64,000 nucleotides of DNA. It comes from Epiperipatus broadwayi. Taxonomy: Eukaryota > Onychophora > Udeonychophora > Euonychophora > Peripatidae. Positions 1 through 12,180 of this stretch are shown here, piece after piece. The translations under genes and the position numbers were made by a program. The notes under the pieces were generated by a model that saw nothing but the letters and a program-made list of their open reading frames with translations, did not search any database and was not told the DNA's origin. The stretch's first letter is position 1. Each line of letters begins with the position of its first letter. The stretch covers positions 1,184,001 to 1,248,000 of the forward strand of contig JAQFVV010006221.1 of assembly GCA_028023455.1 (NCBI GenBank), read 5' to 3'.

Positions 1-2745
1 TTTATGTGTTTTGGTACATAAAAAGCACCATCAGGTGGCTTGTATGGTCTAAAAAATAAGTACCAATTATTTTAAACTACTAATAAATAACAATATTAAT
101 AACATTATATAACAATGTAATACAGTAACATGTATAAACATTTGAAGATTTTTATTCCCCTTGATTACAATTAGATATTTAAAATTAAAAATTTCCTTCT
201 CATACAATATGGTGTTATTGTTATATTTAACTTTATTTTTTATATAACAAAATCATGTGTATTTATTAAATAATCAGTCCCTTTTTTATGTATATCAAGA
301 AAAAAATATGTCAAGTTCCGAGACAGTATTAATTAAACATGTATAAAAAATATTAATCCAAACTTTTATTTTTTAAATTTAACTTACAAAACTCTTTTTA
401 CTTTTTCTTTTAAAAATCAATGATGAATTTAAAGAGGAAAATCTGTTATAAGATTTTTTTTAATAACTCTGTTACATTTTAAAGTAAAAAAACAATTCTA
501 AAGCTATAGCATTTTTTGACTGACAAGAAAATTAACTGATGGAAAAAGTTAAACCGGAATATTTACAATCTATGATACATATATGAAAGTTAAAATCAAT
601 AAACAAAAATTAATAAAATTGAAATATAAAACACATTATACCTTAAGAAATATATGAGTAATAAAATGTGAATTAATGAAATAAAATTGACATACATTCT
701 TAGATCACTGCCTTACCAATATATATATATATATTATAGGGATAGAATACCATTCCCACACATATATATTATTAAATAAAAAAAATTTTTTTTATATCTT
801 TGTGTGTGTGCATATTATAAATATTTATTAGTAAGTAGTTATGAGAAAAATGAATATTATAAGAGATAATTAGTTATTTTAGACTCATATTAAATATAGC
901 AATTTCATTATATAGCTTATTTTTATTTAAAATAAAACAGGCTAGACTACATTGTTTAGGGCTCACATTTAAAAGCCAACAGATTAATAGCCTGCAAAGT
1001 ACATGTTTTGTCTGGCATCAACGTATAAATGTATAAATCAGAGACACTTTTTTTTTTAATTACACATAAATTTTGATTTTTATTCTTTTTTTTGTTTGAC
1101 CACTAGAGGGAGACATTAATTTTTCTTTTTTGTTACTTGACAATTAAGTGTCATCAGTTTGAATTCTGTTGTTTTCTAAAATGACAGTGGTTTTGTGTGA
1201 AACAATCTTTGGGCTGGCTGATGAAGGACTTTGACCTGGCCAAAGATAGATGAGTTACAGAAAACAGATATAAAAAGCTGTGTGAAAAAGAAAGTGAGGA
1301 GTCAGTAATCAGTTGTGTTATTTTTTACTCTCCTTTTAAGCTCTGAGGAGCAGTGTTGATTTTTTCTTCAAATTCTCTCACTGAGGGAAGAAATGAAAGC
1401 AAAATGTTAAAATATTGCTTTATATAGTATAGAAGAAGAGATGCTGATATATGAACAGTATTGCCGTTAAGTTATTCCTGAGATATCTATAAAGATTCAG
1501 TCCCTAAAAAGAAAGCTGAAAAGTAAAATGGTGTTATAGTTAGACTAAAATCTTATTGCTTAATAGTTTTTTTTAAGGAAGCAAATTAATAGAGTATAGA
1601 GTCATGTGTATGAAAGTGAAAACACACATATTGTGTGAATGACTTTTATCTTGCAATTATAACATTTATAATAAAGCTGGGAGAAATATTGAATAAGCAT
1701 TAGATGGAATGTTTTTTTTAATGTTTCATTTTAAACTAGCTTATCTTAAATGTTTAGGAGCATATACATATGTTTAATTTTCTTATTTGGTTACACAATG
1801 CCGTATTTGATATTTTGTTTTAATAATGTATTATTTGATTGATGTAATAATTGAAATCAATTGGTATGATTAGAAATTTGTTTTATTAAAAGGAAAGAAT
1901 CTTAATAAATATAATTAAACAATATTTGGCTTTCACATTATTATTATTGGTATTGGTATTTTTAATTTTATCATTTAATTATGATCATTCATCATCACTA
2001 ATGAATGTTAAGCATTGGATTATAGTTTAAGTATAATAATGTTTTAGATAAATAATTATAGGTTTATGAAAAGCTAAATTTGTTGTTGTGAGTCAGTTGC
2101 AAAAGCTGTGGCTGGAATCATCATCATCATTGTTATATCATTATTGATAAATAGATTAAATAAATGGGTTTAAGGGCCATGTATAAATAATGTTTCTCAC
2201 TATATTTGTTTGTGAGCCATTAGCAAGAACATCTATGCATCTGTAAATCTATGTACTTAAACTGAGCTGGTAATACCTGTGAAAGTATTAAGTGAAAATT
2301 TATGATATTGGGACCTTATAGTTTATTGGCACAGCTAAAATATAAGGATGTCGTTTTTTATTCATCCAAGAGCATGTGTTGTAAAGAATGTACCAAGTGG
2401 GTTTGAACCAGGTACCCTATGAATAAATATATGATATAACTTTATTTAGGTTTAGACAGCCTAGTGGCACCCAGGTAAAACACATACACATAGGTAAACT
2501 GAATAAAAGGAGTTTGATCTCCTTTTTCCAACTTGATGTTTAATTTTTTTTTTTTGATATTTTTTAAGTAGTTACAAATAGCGCCAGTGTGTGTGATTAT
2601 GAACGTGTTTTATATATATGGAAAGAGGGGTTTTTTTGTTGAAAGAATATATTATTGGAGATAAGTGTAATTCACTACATTGATTTCACTATCATTTTTA
2701 TTAAGTTACGTGGCTCATATTTTTATTGAATTTACAATAGTAGTA
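1..2745. other. No gene recognised; AT-rich DNA
   Basis: It contains short TA and GT runs (about 720-735 and 800-810) and a slightly GC-richer patch at 1080-1400 with a TATA-like tataaaaag near 1270. I could not support a promoter, exon or element. gggtttgaaccagg near 2400 resembles a pol III B box, but no partner A box was found. Confidence 0.5.
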
Positions 2746-2960
2746 AATTTTTTGTTAGTTACAATGACTTCCCAATGTTGTGCATACTCTAAATCTTAAG
2801 AGAATTATGCCAGTAATTATTTTTTTTTGAAATGAGATGTTTTGTAGGTAGATAATAACTAATTGTTTGTTAGTTATAAATGGCTGCCCAAGGTGGCACG
2901 AGTACTATGAATCTTAAGAGAATAATGACTAATTTTTTGTTAGTTATAATATATATATGT
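2746..2960. repeat. Two-copy direct repeat, about 125-bp period
   Basis: Two related blocks each contain tttgttagtta, an nAAnGgnTGnnC segment and aatcttaagagaat, with a third tttttgttagttata at the end. It looks like a small degenerate tandem duplication. Confidence 0.5.
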
Positions 2961-3039
2961 TGATATGAAGATTTTCATGGGTTGCATATATAAAAGACAT
3001 ATTTTGCAGGTTCATCCATGTTAAAATATTTTAAATATT

Positions 3040-3085
3040 GATATACCGACGTTTCGACTTGGTCACACAAGTCATCCACTGGGTG
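3040..3085 (-). other. Hammerhead-like terminal motif of the Penelope-like element
   Basis: On the - strand the sequence gives GGATGA, then a stem GACTTG / CAAGTC around a TGTGAC loop, then GAAACGTC. This resembles the conserved core of hammerhead ribozymes, with one extra base relative to CTGATGA. Such motifs are known in Penelope-like terminal repeats. Closure of stems I and III was not demonstrated. Confidence 0.4.
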
Positions 3086-4085
3086 ATAAAAGGTAGAAAG
3101 ATGGTTGTAAAGGCACTACAATCACTGATTTGAAAAAAAACCCGTTAAACTTCCACCAATAGCAAAAATGTTAAATTAAGAATGTTTTTAAAAACAATCT
3201 TTCTAAATAGGAGGAAGTTTGCATGTATCATCTCGCTTATTGATACAATCTGGTCTTTTAAGTATCTCAATGGCTTCTCTAATTTTGCACTGGTATAGAT
3301 TATCACATCTGGATATGATCCTGGTACTAGAAAAATCAATTTTATGACCTGAATCCATATATGGAGTGAGAGTGCTGATGATGATAAATGTTGTTTAACT
3401 GCATTAGTATGCTTATCTCTCCTAACACTGATGTGACAATTACTCATACCTATGTAAGAAGCTTTACAATTTTCACATGAGATTTGATAAATACCATGAG
3501 ATTCAAGAGGGATTGAATCCTTAGGCTTGGTTATTATATTGCAGATCTTTTGATGAGTAGAAAACGCTGTATTTATAATATAGTGTTTTAATATACATCC
3601 AATACTGTCTGTAGTTCATTTTACATATGAAACACAAATCCTAATAGCTGTTTTATCATCTTTTTGTTTCCTGTTTTGGGCTTGAAATAAGGCTTTTTTA
3701 ATAAATTTATAATTATAACCATTTGCTAATAAAACACTATTAATATGATTTATTTTTTCTTTCAGATGTGACTTATCTGAAAGGTTAATTGCTCTATTTA
3801 AAAGAGTTTTGGCTACAAAAACTATCTGAGTTGGGTGATGATGAGAATGGAAATGGAAATATCTGTCCATGTGTGTATTCTTTCTGTAAATTAAAAAGAT
3901 AAACTATTTGGTGTGTTGGTGACTAGAACATCAAGAAAAGGGAGTTTTCCATCAGACTCTGTCTCTATTGTAAATTTAATATGAGGATGCATATTATTTA
4001 AATGTAAAAAAAAAATCATCTAATTTATTTTTTTCCATGTTGCCATATGACAAAAATGTCATAGTTTATATAATGTTTTTACTGT
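3040..4085 (-). pseudogene. Penelope-like retroelement fragment (RT tail plus GIY-YIG endonuclease)
   Basis: Read on the - strand, the segment begins near 4070 with a worn motif C region (a YD followed by IFVIWQHG). It continues with MHPHIKFTIETE and LPFLDVLVTNTP around 3900-3990. The block at 3616-3870 contains HFHSHHHPTQ and a NGYNYKF tail. These are typical of the C-terminal part of Penelope reverse transcriptases. A GIY-YIG nuclease follows: GIYQISCENC and SYIG at about 3445-3508, then HTNAVKQHLSSSAL. The copy is broken by stops and frameshifts and lacks most of the RT, so it is a 5'-truncated relic. The terminal gacgtttcgac at 3048-3058 fits Penelope-like ends. It is unlikely to be active. 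Confidence 0.8.
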
Positions 4086-5806
4086 CAGTCCATAGTAACA
4101 GGATAGAGATCTTACATTCTGTACAGATTAATCAAATGAGTACATAATTGTCGAAGATTGATATGCTTTTCATGGGATTTTCTGCTTTCTTGGTGTTTGA
4201 GAAATGCTTTGCTATGATGATTTCTAGGATGGCTGGTTTATGAGATCAGTTAGCAGCCAAATTTAGTATATTCTGGTGAAGAAATGGTTTATCTTGGAGA
4301 GATGTTCACCCTTTGGGGTGCCCTAGCCACACATGGCTTTGGATACATCAATTGGTGTGTTTCCAGAATTCATTTTACAAATGGGCACTTATAACACAGT
4401 GCAAACAGAATAAAGAAGTGCCTAATGAAGTCAGAAGAATTGAATAGATTAGAATAGCATCAAATGAAATAATGATAATTTTAGTTGATCCTTTATATAG
4501 CTCCACTGTGTATTGTTCTTCCCATTCAAGAATTTCAAGAATATTCTTGATCAGTAAGCCAGTGATTAAAATATTTTTTCCAGTTAAGCCAGCATTTTTA
4601 CATTAATTACAAAATTCCAGATCGATAATCATGAACAAACATCTTACTCAGATTATTAATACAAATGAAAGCATAATAGATAAAATTAGACACAGAATCA
4701 AACTTGAAGGAGTGCTTTTTATATTTGAAATAATCTGGAATTGAAAAAATATATACCAAGATGTTTAATGATTGAAAAATTTTAATAGATGTCTTTTACT
4801 ACTTCAAATATATGGATCTGAGATTTTAATGCTTAATAGAAAATCAATATAAAGATTTTAGACCACACAACAAAATATAAAAGAATGTATGTCGGGAATT
4901 AAAAGAATACATCAAAAGTGAAATATTCAAAAAGATATATATGGACAGATAAAGATTTAAACTACGTCTCAGGAAGTTGTAAAAAACTTAAAAAGAGTTT
5001 GCATGTGAAGTGGATAAATAAGATGAAGAAATTTGTTAGAGTGATGTAAAAAAAGAGAAGCTATGTATCAGAGAAATTGGATTATACTTGGAAAGATTCA
5101 TCTTGTGTTGGAACAATTATAATTAAAATTATTGGTGGTGGAGGTGATAATGATATTGAATTCCAAAAACTATATTGAGCATGGTGTCATAAATGGCCAC
5201 TGATGATTATTAAAATATTATAAATTTTATAGTTAAATCATCACTTAATTCGAAAAATGTGTGTAGCTATATTAACTACCATAAACAGAAACCACTGTGG
5301 ATGATCATATGTTTGAAAAATGTATCATCAAATCAAATAGTCATCAATAACTTGATATATCATCTTATAAAAAATAAATATCAATGTCTCCTATATGTAG
5401 ATTATAAATTATCAGAATTTATACTATAAAATTTTATGTATAATAAATAGTTGTGCTTTTTCATTTTTTTGTCCCATCTTTCAAGAAATAAGAAACAACT
5501 ATTCTTTTGATCCAGAATCTGATTAAAGTGGGGCCATAAACTATGCTATATTTTGTTTCAAGACATTCTAGTGATCTAAGTATATAATGTATATAGCTTA
5601 TTTTATTGACAAACAGAGATTAGAATGAACTATATATTACTTATGAAACTGAAAGTGATATAATGCTTTTCAACACATACATTTATATATAACATGGATG
5701 CTTTCTTTATATTTATAGTGTTAATATAAATCAAAATTATGATATCAACAACATTTTAAAAATAATAATATTTATTGAGGGGATATATTTACATATATTT
5801 TACACA
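4086..5806. other. No gene recognised
   Basis: The stretch is AT-rich with frequent stops in all frames. The part next to the Penelope relic may hold more of that element, but I could not align any RT motif beyond about 4085. Confidence 0.45.
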
Positions 5807-6222
5807 GAGGCTAAACTCTCCATACAATAGTGCTACTTAATGCAAACCAGAGTAATGAATGGATGCAGGAAGGTTTGTCATAAAATCCCTATCTAGTGCC
5901 TACTCGTCTATTATTCCCAGACTAGTTTCTAGCTTGTGGCATTAATCAGTGAGGAGCCTTGGATCTGAGAGCACTTTATGTAGACCTTAGGATTTGATGC
6001 AGACCTCCAGCAGCCACCTTTGTAGCTTATTAGGTAACTATAAAGCTTTGAGTCCAAAATAAAAACACAATAATACTTTTCAATAAATACACATTCTAAT
6101 AACTAATCTGGTGATATTGGATGAGTAGGCACTAGTCAAGGATTTTATACGCAAATCTTCCTGCACTCATTGATTACTCTGGCTTTCACTGAGTGGTGTT
6201 ACCATATGGACAGTTTAGCCTC
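5807..6222. mobile_element. Long-inverted-repeat MITE-like element, copy 1 (both arms)
   Basis: The left arm starts gaggctaaactctcc and includes ccagagtaatgaatggatgc and ctatctagtgcctactc. The right arm is its reverse complement, ending at cagtttagcctc. The spacer holds gccttggatctgagagcac. At least six other copies or half-copies lie in this window. No coding capacity was seen. The family looks like a non-autonomous DNA transposon with arms of roughly 130 bp; the transposase class is unknown. Confidence 0.65.
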
Positions 6223-6650
6223 CATGTAAACAGCTTGGGTATTTTACTGAATGTGTATTCATTTAAGCATTCACTGAAGAAATAAGTATAAAAAGAATAA
6301 CTAACTACTGTAATTTTATTTTTATACTAAAGTAAATATAACTTTAATAGCTATTAAATATGCTGTAGGTAACATTTGTTTTTTTTTTTCAATAATGTTT
6401 TCTGTTATAGAAACATAATATTGATTTTATTATCAAGAAATTAGGATTATTCTAATCATTTTGATGTCTTAAAATTATTATCAACTTTTAATATGTTCTA
6501 AAATTTTGTAAAATTTTTAGCATTATGTTCAGAAAAATATTTTGTTATGCAAAATACAGCACATCAAGTATGGAAGGATTGTAAGAATAAAGTATAAGTG
6601 ATTTTAACATAAACTTTGATAATGAAGACTTTGTTAGTCTGACAATTTGT

Positions 6651-6991
6651 AGTGAACCACAAAATGTCACATGACCACCATTTCTTATGCTTGCTCATAA
6701 CTGTTATTAAAGCAGGCAAAACTCTTCATACAGTAGCGCCACTCAGTGCAAGCCAGAGTAATCAATGGATGCCAAAAGGCTTGCAAAACTCTCCATACAG
6801 TAGTACCACTCAGTGCAAGCCAGAGTAATCAATGGATGCCAAAAGGCTTGCAAAACTCTTCATACAGTAGCGCCACTCAGTACAAATGAGTAGGCACCAG
6901 ATAAGGATTTTATGCACAAGCCTTCTGCCATCAATTGATTACTCTGGCTTGCACTGAGTGGCACTACTGTATGGAGAGTTTTGTCTGTTTT
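6651..6991. mobile_element. Long-inverted-repeat element, copy 2, with a triplicated left arm
   Basis: The left end carries a conserved outer flank (tcacatgaccaccatttctt and agcaggcaaaactc). The inner arm is then repeated three times at a 67-bp spacing (gcaaaact at 6716, 6783 and 6850). The right arm is inverted and ends ggagagttttgtctgtttt. The outer flank also accompanies the copies at 38 kb, so it is probably part of the element. Confidence 0.65.
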
Positions 6992-6999
6992 AAGGTTTG

Positions 7000-7600
7000 T
7001 AGTGATGACATTTTATTTGCAATTATATATTGAATACTTCCATCATATAGAATTAATTGTCAGATGTTTTTAGAAAAATTCAAAGTTGATTTAAACTTTT
7101 CAAATACATTCAATTGTAAGGAATAGCATATAGTTAATAATTCTAGATGATTGAAATAGTTCAACAGATATTTAAATATATAAATACATGAATGCAGTCA
7201 ATACTTAAACAATATCAATAATCAACAATCTTAGTCTGCTGACAAGACAACCTTTAAACAATAAAAGTGGAAATCCATTTTTAGCTATGGACTAATATGT
7301 TTATCTAGATATTGAAGATTGCATGTTGACCACAAAGAATAAAATTATTAATTCAAAGAAGTTTAAATAAACCTCATTAAATAAGTAAATATAACCTGTT
7401 CTGAATGCACACTAATAAATAATTGATTATAACTTTCAAACAGCACTCCAACTATACATCAGTTAGATAATAAAGCTAATAAGGCACAAGGCTATATAGG
7501 TAGATAATGTAAATACATGAATGAAGGCAACACTTAATATCAATATCAAAAATCAACAATGTATATATATATTCTAACCTAATAAACGAATGGATTCTTT
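7000..7600. repeat. Low-level dispersed repeats, no gene
   Basis: Two related blocks (about 7170-7230 and 7500-7560) share aaatacatgaatg and aatatcaa...aatcaacaat. A piece with gacaagacaacctttaaacaa resembles the repeat array at 39757-40245, so these may be distant members of one family. Confidence 0.4.
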
Positions 7601-7647
7601 TTTATTAAATCATTTCGGAAATCCAAATTCTATTCAATTAAAGAGAA

Positions 7648-7783
7648 TTCGGAAAGCCTAAACGCTTCCGTCTATGATTTGGGTAGCAAACCCTATATTA
7701 CCTAATATAGCTCGAACGAATGACTATTAAATTTAATAAATCACTTCGGAAAGCCCAAACGCTTCCGTCTATGATTCGGGTAG
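7648..7783. repeat. Two 40-bp direct repeats, each with a small hairpin
   Basis: ttcggaaagcc(t/c)aaacgcttccg and the following tctatgatt(t/c)gggtagc occur at 7648-7687 and 7745-7783. Within each, cggaaagc can pair imperfectly with gcttccg. GC content is clearly above the surroundings. Confidence 0.55.
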
Positions 7784-7799
7784 CTCGACGTGTGGTTAG

Positions 7800-10700
7800 T
7801 TCTAATAATTCAGCTACAGCGATATGCAGTTCAGACAGAGATAGAATTAAAAAAAATTATCATTAATAAAATAAATTAAAAAAAAAAAAAAAACTAACAT
7901 TCTCTCTCTATCTAAAACACATTCTCTGAGCTGTAAGTACTTGCACTGTTCGACAATGATGATGATGATTTCATGTCATTGTTAATATTACTGACTAAAA
8001 TAAAACATTCATTAATTTGCCAATATGATCTCAATATTTTATTATTATACAATCAGAAGTTTCAATCTCTTAAGCCATGCCACGCTTGTAATATTGATCA
8101 TAATGAATCAATTCTTAATTTAAGAGCACTTATAATAATGACACTAATCTCAGGGTTCTCTGTTATTTTAAGGAAAATTGCTCGGCAGTATTGTGTTGTC
8201 GCATATGACTGACATTCTGGTCGGCTATAGGAAACATTTACTTTATTTAAATTCTAGGTATCTTCATCCACATATCAACTATTATAATATTTAAAGAGAT
8301 GATAACCATATTCAATAACAACACATAATTTTGAATAATAAAGCCCTTTTATCCAGAATCTCAGTCGGAATGATGAAAAGACAAGGGTGCTTTTGTGTCC
8401 TTCCATTATCCATGACAACACAATAATTTAACTAAGATTTATTACTCCGACACTTCACTTAAATGTGTACGAAACAATGTGCTACCAAAGCTAGTAGTTT
8501 GGGAATAAAGTGATGTTACACACATATAAAATAAAATGTCTTGGTCTGAAGTTTTCAATTCCATAAATAATTCTTATTAAATTAAAATATAATGAAATAT
8601 TCTGATCTGCTTACAATTGTCTATCTGGTGTATTGAATTTTAAGAGTTCATAAATGATTTCGGACTCAAGAAAAGTATTGCAAGTATTATGCAAATACAC
8701 TTTTTATTTAGCACACAAGAAAAATGACTCAAGACAACTTGTAACAAGACTATAATTTATTATTAAATTTTAACAAGATTATAATTTAATATTACAGTTT
8801 AACAAAACTATCCTTTATGATTAACATAATAAACAAACATATACAATTTATTCGATCCCATATGGATAAAACAAAATATAACTAACATTAATTCGTCTAT
8901 ACTTTTAGACTTGGATTCGAACTACTTCTTCATCTTCTTTTTACATTTATGCGAATTGAATATAACAAAATAAATATTATTATCGATACATCAACTCATC
9001 TGTTTAGTGTATCTTATATGAACGGTTACTTAACTTTATTGACTATAGATCTGTTTTAAAACAAAAACAATTTGATTCTAGGCAATACGTACAAACGATT
9101 TTTTTTATTATCATATCTTTAACTAAATGATAGTTTTTATTTAGATAACTTATTATAATTTATGGGTTATTTATCAGAAGTTACGCTTATTATTTTAATG
9201 TTTACCTTAATAACAACTGAAGTTGTTATACACACTGTATTCCTCAGTATAAGTTATATTGTGAGTGCTAATTAATCATTAACCCGAATTAAACCTAGTA
9301 TTTGAACCCTCCATTGGCAAATAAAAATTTCTAAATCACGCAATTTTAAACCTACTCTCTCCATTGACTTACTTGTGGATTACCAGCACTATTCCGCCGC
9401 ACAATCCAGACATTGATCATATATACTAGCACGCTATTTTTACTAAATGGATCGTAAGGAATTAACCTCCAATATACCCGTTATCTTGCCATAACTTTCT
9501 AAACAAAACACAATATTCAACACCTTCAGTGGTGGAATTATCTCTATTTTCTCATGAGGAATATGGAATAACACCAAAGGTCTGTAGATTTAACTACTAC
9601 ATTAAAACAGTTTGGTGGGTCCTTGCCTCTTACTTGGGCATAATAGGAACCCACACCAAATATAATCCTCTCCTGGGATTTTAACGAATAAAATACACTA
9701 AATACGATATAAATTACTGATCATCCTAACTCTGAGAAGCGATCACTTGGGTTATAAACATACCCGAATACTAGATTTATCTATTCCCCTCATGGAAAAT
9801 AAAGCTTTTGGGGAGATCATTTTCCATCCCACAAAATAAAGACATTACAGTTATTACTTATGCGAATCTTAAGCATATACCAATGCTATATCGGGGCAAG
9901 ACAAGTAAATACACTAATTACAAATTTATGTTCCGGGGTATACTTAGATCAACGTCTGAAATCAATGGATAACACAGAATAAACCATAATAATTTTCGCC
10001 TTTGCCAAAGAAACATTCAACAAGTAATTGGTAGTATAGTATCTTGAACTAAATTAAGTGAATGTGTTAATAAAGAATAATTGGGAATAAGTTCCGCAAT
10101 TAACATAGTATAAATTTGTTTCAAACTTTAAATAAGTAATATCTTGTATAGCACTTCTCTTTAATTACTTCTGATAATTTTAACTAGATATTTTACCTAT
10201 TAAGTATCTAAATTTTTCTACTTTTACGCATCTAACATATAAATTTATACCCATAATTGCATATCATAAGTAAACACATTTTATAAAAAAAAAATTTTCC
10301 ATGTCAAATATAAATTTAACCTAGAATAATTACAGGAAAACATACTTTTATGATTACAAGGTCATTTAAATATTACTTGACTATACAGCCTTTAACCTGT
10401 TGATAAAAAAAAATACACATAATTTTACAAATTAGTAAAAAAATCATTACTTAACAAGTGCTTATTATCTCACTAGAAAAATGTTTTTCCGTTGGGCAAT
10501 TTATCTAGATGAAGAACTTGATCCATTCGTAGTTCATGAAGCAAATTTAAAATAAGAAACACATTTTATTATTTCATTTATAAAAAAGTTGCCTCCATTC
10601 TGGTGCAATTAATAAATTAGGCAAAGAAAAACCTAGCAGCGTTGGATGTTAACTCTTCCTTGAATTAACTGATATAATTTTGGGATCCAAGAAAACAATA

Positions 10701-12180
10701 CATATTTTAAAATGACGAATATTTGACGATAGACGATCACATATACAATTCTTTTCTTTTTACTATTGGTGATACGTATCATTTTTAGCTAGCTGGCTTA
10801 TGAATAAAATAATGCGCGAATTTTCCAAAATAATATTATTATAAAGACTGCAGCTGACTTACGTGGATATGAAGTTTTAACGACTCAAATTGATGTATAA
10901 TATAACATATTATATTATGGTTATAATTAAATCACTAATGTTTGTAGCTTTTATTCCTACTCTAGGAATTGTAATTTGTCTTTAATAAGGAATTCTCCGT
11001 AAAATGCACACATACAAATTTTCCGATATTTGCCTTGAGAAAATTTATATTTTCTTTTTAAAAAATATACAGGTGCATAAGTAAATATCATTGATCATTA
11101 ATATTATTTTTAGATAATTTTCAGTGAATAAAACATATTTTAATGTGGGGAGCTTACATTATTTTCAAACGCAGACAATTTCTTTTAGAAAGAGCGCGAA
11201 ATGTTTCTCGTTAACTTCCTTTGGCTTTTATAATATTTCTTTTAATTATAATTTTTATTTTATACCATGAAAAGATTATTAAATAAGGTAAAGTTAACAA
11301 ATAATTGTTTATTTCCTGGAAATTACTTATATTGCTTAATTTAAATATAATGACGCTTTCCGTGATTACTGTAGTTAATACAGTCATTTTGAACTTTAGC
11401 ATACGATAGTATATTTTTGCGTATAAAAAGCTTTAAAATAGGTAGATGGCAACAGAAAACAGAATATCTTATCAAATAGGATTAGCCACTCATGATATTA
11501 TTAAAAATTTACTTGACTTATATTTATTTCTGCAATAAAAAATAATAAAAAAATTTGTTACCGAATTTCAGTACTGCTTCCTCCTTGTAAAACTAATGTC
11601 AGACTAAACTTTCTTCAAAATTTGGCGGTCTTCTTTTAGCGACCTCTTACAGAAAAATAATCATTTAATTATAACATAAACAAAAGAAAAGAAAAAAAAA
11701 CTTATTACAATTATATTTTTCCGTATAATTTAAATGGATTACCAAGTAAATTGACAAATAATGAAAAATAATAAGTATATTTAATTAACAATGCTTATTA
11801 GTGATGTATAATTCTATATACACTATTATCTAAATTAATTTAAAATTTACCAGAAGTTATTGTGCTTTATGACAAGATATCCATCTACTCTCCCTCTACC
11901 CATCCAAAATCAATTACTGTTTATAATATGTGCTTTTATACTATATTAAATTGCTCTTATTGTTAATATTTTAATTAAATTATTCATGCTCTTCTTCAAA
12001 ATGACATTGGATTACCAAATTTTTTTAGTTATTTGCTTAAAACACGTTAAAGTGAGTAAATAGCATATTTTATTAATCACTTAATATTATTATTATTTTA
12101 CTTTTTTATTTTCTAAAAAAGGATAGCATTGTTTTCCTGTGGAAACAATGCCAAATAAACCAAGTGTCAATAACACTAGG
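7800..12180. other. No feature recognised; unusually repeat-poor stretch
   Basis: Apart from a poly-A run near 7875 I saw no repeat, transposon or conserved coding frame. Reading frames are short and look random. A slightly richer part (9290-9960) was read in all frames without recognisable protein motifs. It may be unique sequence, or an old element I do not recognise. Confidence 0.4.

Noticed and set aside
1080-1400. GC-richer patch with tataaaaag and ctctgaggagcag, resembling a promoter or solo LTR
   Set aside because: No second copy, no TG...CA ends with target duplication and no downstream gene were seen.
2380-2420. gggtttgaaccagg as a SINE B box or tRNA
   Set aside because: No A box at the right distance and no cloverleaf could be drawn.
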